Assembly: GCA_959018755.1 (NCBI GenBank)
Contig: CAUEMA010000001.1
Span: forward strand, 62,001 to 126,000
Origin: an uncultured Collinsella sp.
Lineage (GTDB): Bacteria > Actinomycetota > Coriobacteriia > Coriobacteriales > Coriobacteriaceae
Direction of reading: 5' to 3'
Length of the DNA: 64,000 nucleotides
The notes beneath the pieces are model-generated. The model did not search any database. It was not told where the DNA came from and worked only from the letters and a program-made list of their open reading frames with translations. Of this stretch, positions 8,238-17,481 are shown piece after piece. Every line of letters starts with the position of its first letter. Positions within the stretch are counted from its first letter, which is position 1. Made by a program: the position numbers and the translations under genes.

Positions 8238-8897
8238 GTGAACAAGAGCAAGCGCATCGCCATCAGTCTGATCGCGGGCGTGCTCGCAGCGCTGCTCTGC
8301 ATGGTCTACGCGTCATCGATTCGCTCGCAGGCCGAACAGGCCCAGGCCGAGACGCTGGCCAAGTACGGCGGCGATCGCGTTGAGGTGTGCGTCGCGGCGC
8401 GCGATATCGATGCGGGCGAGACCCTCGACGAGACCAATGTCATAACCCAGGAATGGCTGGCGAGCCTGTTGCCGCGCGATGCGGCGACCGAGCTGCGCCA
8501 GGTGCGCGGCGACGTGACGACCTCGCGCATCCCTAAAAATGCCGTGATTTGCGATGTCTACACCAAGGCCGAAACCCACACGCTCGAGGTGCCCAAAGGC
8601 AAGGTCGCCGTTTCGGTGGCGGTCGATGCCGAGCATTCGGTCGGGGGCGCCACGGGCGTGGGCAGCTACGTGGACGTGTACGTGCAAAAGGACGGCGTGA
8701 CCGATCGGCTGTGCGGCGCGCGCGTAATCGATACCAGCGAAGATGCCGGCGCCACGCGTGAAGGCAAGATCGAATGGGTGACGCTGGCGGCCGACCCCGA
8801 AGACGTTAAGGAATTGCTGGGGGCCTCGGGTAAGGGGACGGTCAGTTTGACGATTCCCGCCACGGTGCGCGACAAAAAGAGCGGAGGCGACGAGTGA
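8238..8897 (+). CDS. cpaB: Flp pilus assembly protein CpaB
   Basis: Periplasm/wall-side assembly factor of Flp (tad) pili. The 219-residue protein has one N-terminal membrane helix (about 8-25) and a SAF-type domain starting near VCVAARDIDAGETL, the usual CpaB/RcpC layout. I chose GTG at 8238 behind GAGAGGAG; a TTG at 8223 would lie inside that ribosome site. It is the first gene of the tad operon and its stop overlaps the next start. CpaB in diderm bacteria works with the secretin CpaC; none is seen here, as expected for a monoderm. Confidence 0.85.
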   Translation: MNKSKRIAISLIAGVLAALLCMVYASSIRSQAEQAQAETLAKYGGDRVEVCVAARDIDAGETLDETNVITQEWLASLLPRDAATELRQVRGDVTTSRIPKNAVICDVYTKAETHTLEVPKGKVAVSVAVDAEHSVGGATGVGSYVDVYVQKDGVTDRLCGARVIDTSEDAGATREGKIEWVTLAADPEDVKELLGASGKGTVSLTIPATVRDKKSGGDE

Positions 8898-10540
8898 TGA
8901 AAGCGATCTGGCTTGCATGCTGCGCGTGCGGTGATTACGGATTGCTGCAGCGGGAAGTCGAGGGCCGCGATGCGGGCGCGCAAGTGCTTCGCGTGGGCGA
9001 CCTGGATGGGCTGGTGTCCATGGCACGGGCGTTTCCGTCGCGTCGCGGGGCGGCGATTATCGCGGCAGCCCTGTTCGATGCCGAAGACGTGCGAAAGACC
9101 GTTGCGCGCCTGACGGCCGAGGGCCGCGTGAGCCGCGTGGTCGTACTGATAGAGACGCTCGATCCTTCGGATATCGAGGGGCTGTTTCGCGCAGGGGCGA
9201 CCGAGGTTATCGCTGCGCGTAGCATATGCGGCAACGGGCGCGCGGGCGAGGGAACGGTTGACTACGACCGGTGTCTGACGATTGAGCCCGATGCTTTTGT
9301 TGATAGGGAACCCGGGGCGCCTCGCGCTACAAGAGGCCCGCGTGTTGATGATTATGGAAAAGCGGAAGCCGAGCATGGTCGGTGTCCCCGGGATCCCCTT
9401 GCATACGATGAAGTCGGAGAGCCGGTGCCGTATGGCGAGGATCTTTTAGATGCTGATATGGGATACGTGCATGGCGTGAGCCTGGTCGATGAGCTCGACG
9501 AGGTGGAGGGGCTTGCCGAGAGCGACAGCGTGCGTGTCGATGCGACCGTGAAGCCTCCAGACTCGGTCCCGCAGACCGAGCAACCTGCCATGCCGGCTTG
9601 GGCGCAGCATATGAGCGCTGCCGGGGAGACGGGGACGTTGCCGTCCGTGCCCGCGTCGCCTGCCCCCGCGCCGCCGGCGGATGCCGCCGCTCCGTCGCAT
9701 CGAGCTCCGGTTGTCTGCGCCGTCTCGGGTTCGGGCGGTTGCGGCAAGTCGACGATCGTCGCCGCCATGTCGCACGCGGCGTCGCTGCTGGGCCTGCGTG
9801 CTGCCGTGCTCGACTTGGACCTGATGTTTGGAAACCTCTACGACCTGTTGGGCGCCGATGCCCCGCATGACATGGCGACGCTTATCGAGCCATCGGCTGC
9901 GGGCGCACTCGCCGAATCGGACATCGTGGCCGCCTCGATGCGCGTGGCCCCGGGCGTCACGCTTTGGGGTCCGGTCGCCGCGCCCGAACAGGCCGAGCTC
10001 ATGGCGCGTCCGGTGGAGCTGTTGCTCGATGTCTTGCGCCACGAATCCGACGTGGTGCTTGTCGACACCTCGGTCTTTTGGGGCGACGCCGTGGCGGCCG
10101 CGGTGGCGGCGAGCGACCGCTGCCTGGTCGTGGGCGATCCATCGGTGTCGTCTGCGACGTCCGCGGCACGCGTCATCGAGTTGGCGAGCCGTGTGGGCGT
10201 GCCGCGTACGCGCATGAGCGCCGTATTCAACCGGTTTGGCGCGCGCGGCGCCGACGAGGATGTCGCCATGCGCTTTGAGATTGCCTGCGCGTTGAGCTCC
10301 AAGATTCGCATCGCCGACGGCGGGCAGGACTTGACGGCGCTCATGGCATTCGGCCGTGCTGACGAGGCGGTGGGCCAGACCAGCGCTTTTGCCACCAGCG
10401 TGCGCGAAGCCACGCGCGAGATGCTCGTGGAGCTGGGCTGCGCCGTCGGTCCCTGGAGTGACATGGTCACCGACCGCGCGACGCGCACCGAGCGCCCACG
10501 TATCCGTCTTCCCTGGTCGCGCGAGGGTGATTCGCGATGA
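8897..10540 (+). CDS. TadZ/CpaE-like ATPase for Flp pilus localisation
   Basis: A 547-residue protein with an N-terminal receiver-like region (about 1-110), a long Pro/Ala/Asp-rich linker (about 120-265), and a C-terminal MinD/ParA-type ATPase beginning at the deviant Walker A SGSGGCGKST (about 280), followed by VLDLDLMFGNLYDLLG. TadZ/CpaE proteins place the pilus machine at one site in the cell. ATG at 8897 overlaps the cpaB stop by one base (TGATG); a GTG at 8894 is the alternative start. It is directly followed by the CpaF ATPase, the standard tad order. Confidence 0.85.
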   Translation: MKAIWLACCACGDYGLLQREVEGRDAGAQVLRVGDLDGLVSMARAFPSRRGAAIIAAALFDAEDVRKTVARLTAEGRVSRVVVLIETLDPSDIEGLFRAGATEVIAARSICGNGRAGEGTVDYDRCLTIEPDAFVDREPGAPRATRGPRVDDYGKAEAEHGRCPRDPLAYDEVGEPVPYGEDLLDADMGYVHGVSLVDELDEVEGLAESDSVRVDATVKPPDSVPQTEQPAMPAWAQHMSAAGETGTLPSVPASPAPAPPADAAAPSHRAPVVCAVSGSGGCGKSTIVAAMSHAASLLGLRAAVLDLDLMFGNLYDLLGADAPHDMATLIEPSAAGALAESDIVAASMRVAPGVTLWGPVAAPEQAELMARPVELLLDVLRHESDVVLVDTSVFWGDAVAAAVAASDRCLVVGDPSVSSATSAARVIELASRVGVPRTRMSAVFNRFGARGADEDVAMRFEIACALSSKIRIADGGQDLTALMAFGRADEAVGQTSAFATSVREATREMLVELGCAVGPWSDMVTDRATRTERPRIRLPWSREGDSR

Positions 10541-11865
10541 GCTTGCAAACAAGGATTAAGGAAGCCGGTGCGGCCGCGGCGGCGGCGCCTGTTGATGCGG
10601 GGCGCCACCGTGCCGTCAAGCGCCGCACCAAGCGCGCCGTGATGGACCGCATGGGCTATGACGAGGTGGCGCGTATCAGCGCATACATCGATCCGGCGCG
10701 CGCCCGCTCGGAATTGCGTCCTGCGGTGGAGGCGGCGCTCAACGTGGAGGAGCCGGGCGACCTGGCGACGCCCGAGCGCGAGACCATCATCGACGAGATC
10801 TTGGACGACGTGGTGGGCCTGGGCCCGCTGCAGCCGCTCATCGAGGACGACACCGTCACCGAGATCATGGTCAACGGTTGCCGCTCGGCTTTCTTTGAAC
10901 GCGGCGGCGTCTTATATCCCATCGAGCATGCATTTGAGGATGACGAGCAGATCCGCGTGCTCATCGACCGCATCATCTCGCCGCTGGGCAGGCGCATCGA
11001 CGAGCGCAGCCCCATTGTCAACGCCCGCCTCAAGACGGGCTATCGCGTCAACGCGGTGATCCCGCCCGTGGCGATTGATGGACCAATCCTCACCATCCGC
11101 AAGTTCTCAGATCGCATCTGTTCGTTGGACGAGCTTGTGGGCCTGGGGTCGCTGCCGCTTTGGTATGCGCAACTTCTGTCGTGTGCGGTGTCGCTGCGTC
11201 AAGATCTGGCGGTTGCGGGTGGCACGGGATCGGGCAAGACCACGCTGCTCAACGCGCTGTCGTGCGAGATATCCACCGGCGAGCGCATCGTGACGATCGA
11301 GGACTCCGCCGAGCTCAAGTTTGCGCATCACCCGCATGTGGTTCGCCTGGAGGCGCGCGAGGCTTCAATTGAGGGCGAGGGCGCGGTGACAATCCGCGAT
11401 CTGGTGACCAACGCCCTGCGCATGCGTCCCGACCGTATTGTGGTGGGTGAGGTGCGCGGTGCGGAATGTTGCGACATGCTGCAGGCCATGAACACCGGGC
11501 ACGACGGATCGCTCACCACGCTTCATGCGGGCACCGAGCAGGAGACCGTGGTGCGTTTGACGCTGCTTGCGCGCTATGGCATCGATCTGCCGAGCGAGCT
11601 TATCGAGGAGCAGATTGCCATGGCGCTCGACGGCATCGTGATGTCCGAGCGTCATGCGGACGGCAGGCGTTTCGTGTCCTCCTATTCGGGGGTGCGACGC
11701 GGCGCGTCGGGCGGCGTGGAGCTTGAGCGCTACGTGACGTTCGATGCCGCCACACGCGCCTGGACGCTCGATCGCGAGCCTCCGTTTATCGCGGAGGGCC
11801 TGCGCTCGGGAACGCTCACACAAGAGGAGGTGGACGAATGGAGATCGTTGTGCCCCTCGTCGTAG
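10537..11865 (+). CDS. cpaF: Flp pilus assembly/secretion ATPase CpaF (TadA)
   Basis: The hexameric motor ATPase that powers pilus polymerisation. The 442 residues contain the N-terminal CpaF region, Walker A GGTGSGKTTLLNAL (about 228), an Asp box (VTIEDSAELK), Walker B (IVVGEVRG) and the His box around TTLHAGT. ATG at 10537 overlaps the stop of the TadZ-like gene (ATGA). It is highly typical of tad loci. Confidence 0.95.
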   Translation: MSLQTRIKEAGAAAAAAPVDAGRHRAVKRRTKRAVMDRMGYDEVARISAYIDPARARSELRPAVEAALNVEEPGDLATPERETIIDEILDDVVGLGPLQPLIEDDTVTEIMVNGCRSAFFERGGVLYPIEHAFEDDEQIRVLIDRIISPLGRRIDERSPIVNARLKTGYRVNAVIPPVAIDGPILTIRKFSDRICSLDELVGLGSLPLWYAQLLSCAVSLRQDLAVAGGTGSGKTTLLNALSCEISTGERIVTIEDSAELKFAHHPHVVRLEAREASIEGEGAVTIRDLVTNALRMRPDRIVVGEVRGAECCDMLQAMNTGHDGSLTTLHAGTEQETVVRLTLLARYGIDLPSELIEEQIAMALDGIVMSERHADGRRFVSSYSGVRRGASGGVELERYVTFDAATRAWTLDREPPFIAEGLRSGTLTQEEVDEWRSLCPSS

Positions 11866-12764
11866 GGGGCTTGACAGGGCTTTCGGCCGCGGTGGCGTGC
11901 GGGGCGGAGCCTCGTGTGTCGCGCGTGCCGCCGGCGGAGCTGGTCAGCCATGTGCTTGAGTCGATTGCCGAGAAGCTGCCGCGCGAGTTGGTAGAAAACG
12001 ACCTGCTAAAAAAGATCGCCCGCTCCTGGGCGGCGCTGGTTCCAACACATCGCCTTGGCCTTGTCATCGAGGATGACGAGGCGCGACTGGCATGCTTGCT
12101 GCTGTCGAGTGGTGTCTGCGGCATTGCCCTGACTGTCGTATCGCTGTCGCCCATCGGCTTTGTCCTGGGGCTGCTCGCACCGTTTGGCGTAGGCGCCGCT
12201 CGCGACACCTTCGACCGTCGCCGCGAGCAACACGATGTGGAAGAAGCCATGCCCGAGGCCTTTACGGCGCTCTCTATGTCGCTCGCCTCGGGTCATTCGC
12301 TGGCCCAGGGCATGAGGTTTGTGGGAACTCACGCGCAAGAGCCGGTGCATACCGAGTTTTTGCGCGTGGCGACGGCGATCGACTGCGGCGTCTCGGCGAC
12401 TGATGCGTTGGATGACCTACTCGACCGTATCGATGCCCCCGGCCTTTCGCTTGTCACCTTGGCGCTCAAGGTGTCGCAGCGAACCGGTGCCCCGCTTGCC
12501 GACCTGTTGTCCGAGGCGTCGAGCATGGTGGGGGAGCGCATTGAGCTCAAGCGCCGCTTGGACGTCAAGACATCGCAGGCTCGTATGTCGGCACACATGG
12601 TCTCGGCGATGCCGGCGGGTATGTGCGCGGTGCTGGCGCTGCTTTCGGCCGACTTTCGCCGCGGCCTTGCAACGCCGGCGGGTGCCGGTGCCGTGGTACT
12701 GGGACTTGCCCTCAACGCCGTCGCCCTGGTGGTCATCCGACGCATTATGCGGGTGGAGCTATGA
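11838..12764 (+). CDS. tadB: Flp pilus inner-membrane platform protein TadB
   Basis: A 308-residue GspF/TadB-type membrane protein, one half of the pilus platform. It has hydrophobic segments near the N-terminus (5-25), around 95-130 and at the C-terminus, with the T2SSF domain (EEAMPEAFTALSMSLASGHSL) between them. The start ATG 11838 lies 28 bases inside the end of cpaF, with GAGGAGG in front, so translation is coupled. Confidence 0.88.
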   Translation: MEIVVPLVVGGLTGLSAAVACGAEPRVSRVPPAELVSHVLESIAEKLPRELVENDLLKKIARSWAALVPTHRLGLVIEDDEARLACLLLSSGVCGIALTVVSLSPIGFVLGLLAPFGVGAARDTFDRRREQHDVEEAMPEAFTALSMSLASGHSLAQGMRFVGTHAQEPVHTEFLRVATAIDCGVSATDALDDLLDRIDAPGLSLVTLALKVSQRTGAPLADLLSEASSMVGERIELKRRLDVKTSQARMSAHMVSAMPAGMCAVLALLSADFRRGLATPAGAGAVVLGLALNAVALVVIRRIMRVEL

Positions 12765-13402
12765 GCGCCCTGGTCGGGGTCGCGGCATGCCTGTGCGCGC
12801 TCAGCGTGTTTATCGTGACAGGGCTCAATCGTGCGGACGCATGCAAGATCGCCCAGGTCTGCAAACGCGAGGCGCTGCTGGTTGTTGCGGCTGCCCGATC
12901 GGTGACCGATGTCCTGGTAGCACGGTTGAGGGGCATGCTCGGCACGGGTGGTACGGCGCAGGTGTCGCTCGGCGAGGTGTCCGAGATGATCGACGTGGTG
13001 CGTCTGGGGCTTTCGGCCGGCCTTTCGTTCGATGCGGCGCTTGAGGTTTTTTGCGCCAATCGCCGATCGACGTTGGCGCTCCGCCTTGAGCGAGCCTGCA
13101 TGGCATGGCGGGTGGGCGTAGGGACGCGAGAGGATGAGCTTCTGGCGGCCGCGCGCGACCTGGATGTGCGGGCGCTCGAGACCTTTGCCATCACAGCGGG
13201 GCAGGCGCTTGCTCTCGGTGCCCCGCTTGCCGAGACGCTGGCGGCCCAAAGTCGCGAGATTCGCGCGGCCCATCGCGCCGCGGTCGAGCGCGAGATTGAG
13301 CGTGCGCCGGTCAAGCTGCTGATTCCCACCGGCACGCTCATCTTGCCGGCGTTGCTTCTGTCCATATTGGGCCCGCTGCTGGGAGCAGGCGGGATGATGT
13401 AG
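12761..13402 (+). CDS. tadC: Flp pilus inner-membrane platform protein TadC
   Basis: A 213-residue T2SSF-domain protein, the second platform subunit. It has an N-terminal membrane helix, a cytoplasmic domain with VRLGLSAGLSFDAALEVF, and two C-terminal hydrophobic stretches. ATG at 12761 overlaps the tadB stop (ATGA). It is slightly shorter than many TadC proteins but has the same ends. Confidence 0.87.
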   Translation: MSALVGVAACLCALSVFIVTGLNRADACKIAQVCKREALLVVAAARSVTDVLVARLRGMLGTGGTAQVSLGEVSEMIDVVRLGLSAGLSFDAALEVFCANRRSTLALRLERACMAWRVGVGTREDELLAAARDLDVRALETFAITAGQALALGAPLAETLAAQSREIRAAHRAAVEREIERAPVKLLIPTGTLILPALLLSILGPLLGAGGMM

Positions 13403-13412
13403 GGAGGAATAC

Positions 13413-13646
13413 ATGAATACGATGACTGACGTTGTTGACAAGGTCTGGAGCTTGGCGTTTTGCCAGTCAATTCACGCTCGCCAGCGTGCCGAAGAACTGC
13501 TGCGGGAGGAGAGCGCGCAGGGCACCACCGAGTACGCCATCCTAGTCGGTGTGCTCGTGGTGATTGCCATCATTGCCATCGTCGCATTTAAGGGCAAGGT
13601 CCAAGATTTATGGAGCGCTATCAGCGAGGGCATCAACAGCCTGTAG
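13413..13646 (+). CDS. flp: Flp-type major pilin
   Basis: A 77-residue pilin precursor: a 31-35 residue charged leader, then ESAQGTTEYAIL and a single hydrophobic helix. The leader is unusually long for Flp. If Glu is set at the conserved +5 position, the prepilin peptidase cut would fall after Ala, not Gly; the same register fits the other pseudopilins of the locus (SAQATVEYA). GGGAGGA precedes ATG 13413. No prepilin peptidase gene is in the window, so it must be elsewhere. Confidence 0.85.
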   Translation: MNTMTDVVDKVWSLAFCQSIHARQRAEELLREESAQGTTEYAILVGVLVVIAIIAIVAFKGKVQDLWSAISEGINSL

Positions 13647-14173
13647 AGGGCGCCCGTCCCGTCGGCGCGTTGCTGGTGCTCGCCTGTGCGGTCGTGGCGG
13701 TGGCAGTGGCGGTTTGGGGGCTTAACGCAGCGCGGCAACAACGTTTAGGGGCTGCCGCGGATGCGGGATCGGGTTCGGCTGCGGCGTCTCAAATAGACGA
13801 TGCGCGAGACGCGGCCGATGCGAATGCCGCCGTCACGGCGCAAACGTTCTTGCAAGCACTTGACGAGCGAGCGGACGCTGCAACGGGTTCATCTGCAAAC
13901 AATGCCGTCGCTGTTCGTCTCGCATGGTCCGAGCGCCGACCGATGACCGAGGCGGCGGCGGATATGCTGCGTGCCTATCGCGAGGTGCCCACGGCGCAAC
14001 TTGCTCTGAGCGGCTATCTCGACATCAAGGGCAACGTGTGGGGCGCCATCGTGCGTGACGGACGCGGCTGGGTCGATATGGTGACGGTTGCCGCGGATGC
14101 TGGTGATACTTCGTGTTGCCTGCGCGTGGTCCGCCTGACCCCGCAGACAACGAACTCAAAGGAGGGGTCGTGA
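13610..14173 (+). CDS. Hypothetical single-pass protein in tad locus
   Basis: A 187-residue protein that I do not recognise. It starts with an ATG inside the end of flp (37-base overlap). A short positive segment is followed by one hydrophobic helix (about 19-40), an Ala/Asp-rich linker (45-75) and a soluble domain with GYLDIKGNVWGAIVRDGRGWVD. The topology, one N-terminal helix and an outside domain, fits a pilus-associated accessory protein. The exact start is uncertain because of the overlap. Confidence 0.6.
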   Translation: MERYQRGHQQPVEGARPVGALLVLACAVVAVAVAVWGLNAARQQRLGAAADAGSGSAAASQIDDARDAADANAAVTAQTFLQALDERADAATGSSANNAVAVRLAWSERRPMTEAAADMLRAYREVPTAQLALSGYLDIKGNVWGAIVRDGRGWVDMVTVAADAGDTSCCLRVVRLTPQTTNSKEGS

Positions 14174-14174
14174 A

Positions 14175-14393
14175 ATGCATTATGTCCTGTGCGAGGAATC
14201 TGCCCAGGCAACGGTCGAATACGCCATCGTCACGGTGGCACTGCTTTCCATCGTGCTGGCGATCGCAGGGCTTTGGCGTGCCGGTGCCGATGGGCGCTTG
14301 GCGGCGCTGGTCGAGCGGACGGCATCTCACGGCGTCACCTCGACATCGGTTGTCGACGCTGCTGCGGGTGCTAAGGACATCGTGCTGTATTGA
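14175..14393 (+). CDS. Small Flp/TadE-like pseudopilin
   Basis: A 72-residue protein with the same processing signature as Flp (CEESAQATVEYAIV) close to the N-terminus, then one hydrophobic helix and a short polar tail. Its start lies just after the stop of the preceding gene, with AAGGAGGGG in front, a strong ribosome site. It may be a minor pilin. Confidence 0.75.
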   Translation: MHYVLCEESAQATVEYAIVTVALLSIVLAIAGLWRAGADGRLAALVERTASHGVTSTSVVDAAAGAKDIVLY

Positions 14394-14868
14394 TGTTGCG
14401 CGCGAGGACCGGGCTCAGTCTACGGTCGAGGCGGCATTCCTACTGCCGACGTTTCTGACGCTCGTCCTGTTGGCGCTGCAGCCGGTGTGCCTGCTCTATA
14501 CACGCGCGGTCATGGAGTCTGCCGCCGCCGAGACCGCGCGGCTCATGACCACGACGACGGTGGGGGATGACGAGGATATTAAGGAGTTTGCCCGCCGCCG
14601 TCTTGCCGCGGTTCCCGACGTTTCGATTTTCCATGCCGGCGGGCCCCTGTCGTGGGATATCGAGCTTGGTCGGGCCGATGCGGGCGGCGTCTCGTCCGTT
14701 TCCGTTACCGGCGAGGTTAAACCGCTGCCCGTGATCGGTGCGTTTGCGCAGGCTATGGGTAGCGCAGGCCAAAACGGCTATGTCGAGCTTAAGGTCGACG
14801 TCTCGTATCGATCGCGTCCCGAGTGGCTGGAGGGAGATTATGATTCATGGATTGCTGCATGGGATTAA
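14368..14868 (+). CDS. TadE-like pseudopilin
   Basis: The protein carries AREDRAQSTVEAAFLLP followed by a hydrophobic helix and SAAAETARLM, typical of TadE. The frame is open far upstream but that part is the shadow of other genes. The start is ambiguous: GTG at 14368, overlapping the previous gene, gives 166 residues and a leader of reasonable length; no ATG is in frame. The C-terminus WLEGDYDSWIAAWD overlaps the next start by 29 bases. Confidence 0.7.
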   Translation: MLRTSCCIDVAREDRAQSTVEAAFLLPTFLTLVLLALQPVCLLYTRAVMESAAAETARLMTTTTVGDDEDIKEFARRRLAAVPDVSIFHAGGPLSWDIELGRADAGGVSSVSVTGEVKPLPVIGAFAQAMGSAGQNGYVELKVDVSYRSRPEWLEGDYDSWIAAWD

Positions 14869-17005
14869 GCGCTGCCTGTTGAAGGTGACGAGGGGGCTTG
14901 CGGGCCGTTGCCGACCGCGTGCTCGCTGCAAGCGAGGCGGCTTTATGGGTCGAGCCGGGATCGACCTGTTTATCGAAGACGGTGCCTATACCACGCTCTC
15001 CTCTGCGGTGGTCATCTTGGTGGTGCTCACGTTGCTGTTTTCGTCGACGGCAGCGATATGGAGCATGTCGCGCGCGGGGGACACCCAGGCGGCTGCCGAT
15101 AGCGGCGCGCTGGCAGGCGCCAATGTGGTGGCGTCCTACCATACGGCTGCGACAGTGGTGGATGCGAGCATATTGAGCTTGGGCCTAGCGGGGTTTGCCA
15201 CGATCGGCACCGGCTTGGTCGCCATCCTTATTCCGGGTGCCGAGCTTGCCGCGGGCGATATGGTCGACACGGGGATCGAGATCATTAAAACGCGCAATAA
15301 GTTTGCCAAAAGCGCCTCCAAGGGCCTGCAGAAAATCGAGACGGCTCTACCGTATCTGGTTGCCGCGCGAGCTACGCAGACCGTGTCGGCGCAGGATACC
15401 GAGGGTGCGACCTATACCGGTACGGCGCTTGCCGTGCCCAAGACGTCCGAGTCGGATTTCGTTGCGCTCGAGGGGTCCGAGATCTCGACCGATGTCATTA
15501 AAGACACATCGAAAGATCTGGAACGCGCAGCAGATGAGCTGCAGAAGGCCTCGGAGGAGACGGCGAAAGCAAAAGAGCGCGCCTGGCTTGCGGATTGCGG
15601 CGGGTCGGATCCGGCTTCGGTCGGCAGTTGCTCATGCATGTGGGAACGCGCGAGGAGTTTGGCGAAGCTTTCGGATATTGAGAATCCGCACTATGCCTCG
15701 AGCGTCACATGGGAGCCGCAAGTGGCGCTCGATCGCGCGAAGGCCTATTACCGCTTGCGCCTTGCAAACGAGGCGCCTCAAGGCTCAAGCGTCGAGACGA
15801 AGGCGGAGTCGGCGGCGCGCAAGGCGTTCTATACCTATGCGAGCGCAGAGGTCAATCGCGCATATATAACCGAAGACGGAGACCGGACCACTTCCTATAT
15901 TCCGTTGTTGCCGCGCAACACTGACGAGGTGCGAGCGACGGAACTCTATACCGATGCGGCGTGGCCAACTAGTACCAACGATGGCAAAACGTATCTGCAT
16001 TATGGAACGAGCTGCCCCAACTATAAGAAAGGGACGCCAGGCGGGCTAGCCTCGGTCGCTGCTTATGACGGGCAGGACAAATGCAACAGATGCCATTTTG
16101 GTGTTTCGTCGCTCGGCGCCGTTGCGGCTCCTTCGACTTCTATCGAAAACGGCTTCGAGTACCACTTTGATGAGTTCAAAGGCGCTCTGGAAGACTACGT
16201 CGAATGCCGCAACAAAGAGCTCGAGCTCATGCGCCAGACCGAGGACGAGGCAGACCGTGCGGGCAATGCGTTTGACGAGGCCATTAAAGCGCTTTCGGGC
16301 GAGCGTCCGCGTATCGCCCCGCCCGGCCGCAATGGCGTGGTTGCCCTTGCGGTTTCGGGTGCCATCTCGAGCCCCGATGAGCTCAACTCTTCGTTTAACA
16401 CGACAGTCAGGCTTGGCGATCGCGGCGCGATCTCTGCTGCGGTGCTGGCGCCCGATGACGCGACGGCGCAGAACAACGTTCTCTCGCGGTTTTTCTCGAC
16501 GCTGGAGGAGCGTTCGGGTGGCGTTGCCGGTGTACTCGATGACGTCATGGATGTTTGGGGACGGCTGCTTGTGGGATACGGAGACATCCAGGGCTCGGCC
16601 GACGAGCTTATGGATGAGATGATTGATGACCTGGGAGGGGACAGTGGCGCGCTGGGCTCCATTGCGTCGTGGCTCGGCGATACCGTTTCGGCGTCCGTGG
16701 CGGCGCTGGGCTTGGAACCGTGCGATTTGCGCCTGCGAAAGCCGGTGTTGACCGACACCGCCAACGTCATCAAGAGCCCGGGGTCTGACATCACAGGTCT
16801 TTCTAATGCGCAGGACAAGCTACGAAGTATTCCGCTGGGCGTGACCGATCCCAAGGCGCTTTGCGAGGCGCTGGAATATCAAGTCGAGCGCACCGTCAGC
16901 GGCACGGTGTTCACGCTTGCGGAGATTCCGCTGTCCGGCGGCGGTTCCATCCCACTTACCGTCGATGTCGCCACGCTGGCGGGTGCCTTGGGCGGTGGGT
17001 CGTAA
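14840..17005 (+). CDS. Large TadG-like pilus-locus protein
   Basis: A 721-residue protein with an N-terminal Tad signature: a hydrophobic helix (about 55-80) followed by DTQAAADSGALAGA, the mark of TadE/G-like N domains. The long remainder contains coiled-coil-like, Lys/Glu-rich stretches (residues 200-260) and several Cys pairs (CGGSDPASVGSCSC; CNRCHF), which may form disulfides or bind metal outside the cell. It does not show an evident von Willebrand MIDAS. ATG 14840 is preceded by GGAGGGAG. Role inferred: surface adhesin or tip/anchor protein of the Flp pilus. Confidence 0.75.
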   Translation: MIHGLLHGIKRCLLKVTRGLAGRCRPRARCKRGGFMGRAGIDLFIEDGAYTTLSSAVVILVVLTLLFSSTAAIWSMSRAGDTQAAADSGALAGANVVASYHTAATVVDASILSLGLAGFATIGTGLVAILIPGAELAAGDMVDTGIEIIKTRNKFAKSASKGLQKIETALPYLVAARATQTVSAQDTEGATYTGTALAVPKTSESDFVALEGSEISTDVIKDTSKDLERAADELQKASEETAKAKERAWLADCGGSDPASVGSCSCMWERARSLAKLSDIENPHYASSVTWEPQVALDRAKAYYRLRLANEAPQGSSVETKAESAARKAFYTYASAEVNRAYITEDGDRTTSYIPLLPRNTDEVRATELYTDAAWPTSTNDGKTYLHYGTSCPNYKKGTPGGLASVAAYDGQDKCNRCHFGVSSLGAVAAPSTSIENGFEYHFDEFKGALEDYVECRNKELELMRQTEDEADRAGNAFDEAIKALSGERPRIAPPGRNGVVALAVSGAISSPDELNSSFNTTVRLGDRGAISAAVLAPDDATAQNNVLSRFFSTLEERSGGVAGVLDDVMDVWGRLLVGYGDIQGSADELMDEMIDDLGGDSGALGSIASWLGDTVSASVAALGLEPCDLRLRKPVLTDTANVIKSPGSDITGLSNAQDKLRSIPLGVTDPKALCEALEYQVERTVSGTVFTLAEIPLSGGGSIPLTVDVATLAGALGGGS

Positions 17006-17481
17006 TGGGCATCCGCACGCGCCTGTGCGAGGAGCGCGCCCAGGCGACGGTCGAGATGGCCGTGGTCACGCCCGTCCTGCTGGTTCTGGCGCTTATCGTG
17101 TACAACGTCATGGTCTTTGCCGGCGCGGTCGCGCGCTTCGATCGCGTGGTGCCCGATATCGTGCTAGCGCATGCCGCGGCGCCGAGCGGGGAGGGCGATG
17201 ACAGCTCCATCGATGCCTCCGCGACCGTTCAGGCTCAGATCCAACATGCCATGGAAGGCTATGACTTGCAGATTGAGGTCTCGAGCGAGCAGGGTGTGAC
17301 GACATCGGATGGCGGTCTGCTTTCGCTTTCCGGCACGTTTAGGACCTATACCTGTACCATGCGCTACGAGCCGTGGCCGAGCTCGCTCAGCATCGCCGGC
17401 GTTTCGCTGGGGGCACCGGCAAAGTTGTCGCACGAGCGCGCAGTGACGGTCGATCCGTGGCGTCCGGGGGTGGTTATGTGA
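17005..17481 (+). CDS. TadE-like pseudopilin, second copy
   Basis: 158 residues, starting at ATG 17005 which shares a base with the previous stop (TAATG). The leader MGIRTRLCEERAQATVEMA and the hydrophobic helix that follows are the TadE type. A 120-residue external domain follows. The much longer open frame upstream is a shadow of the TadG-like gene. Confidence 0.78.
   Translation: MGIRTRLCEERAQATVEMAVVTPVLLVLALIVYNVMVFAGAVARFDRVVPDIVLAHAAAPSGEGDDSSIDASATVQAQIQHAMEGYDLQIEVSSEQGVTTSDGGLLSLSGTFRTYTCTMRYEPWPSSLSIAGVSLGAPAKLSHERAVTVDPWRPGVVM

Noticed and set aside
14113..14367. N-terminal extension of the TadE-like frame
   Set aside because: This part overlaps two better-supported genes, is Arg/Ser-rich and lacks a ribosome site; the real start is near 14368.
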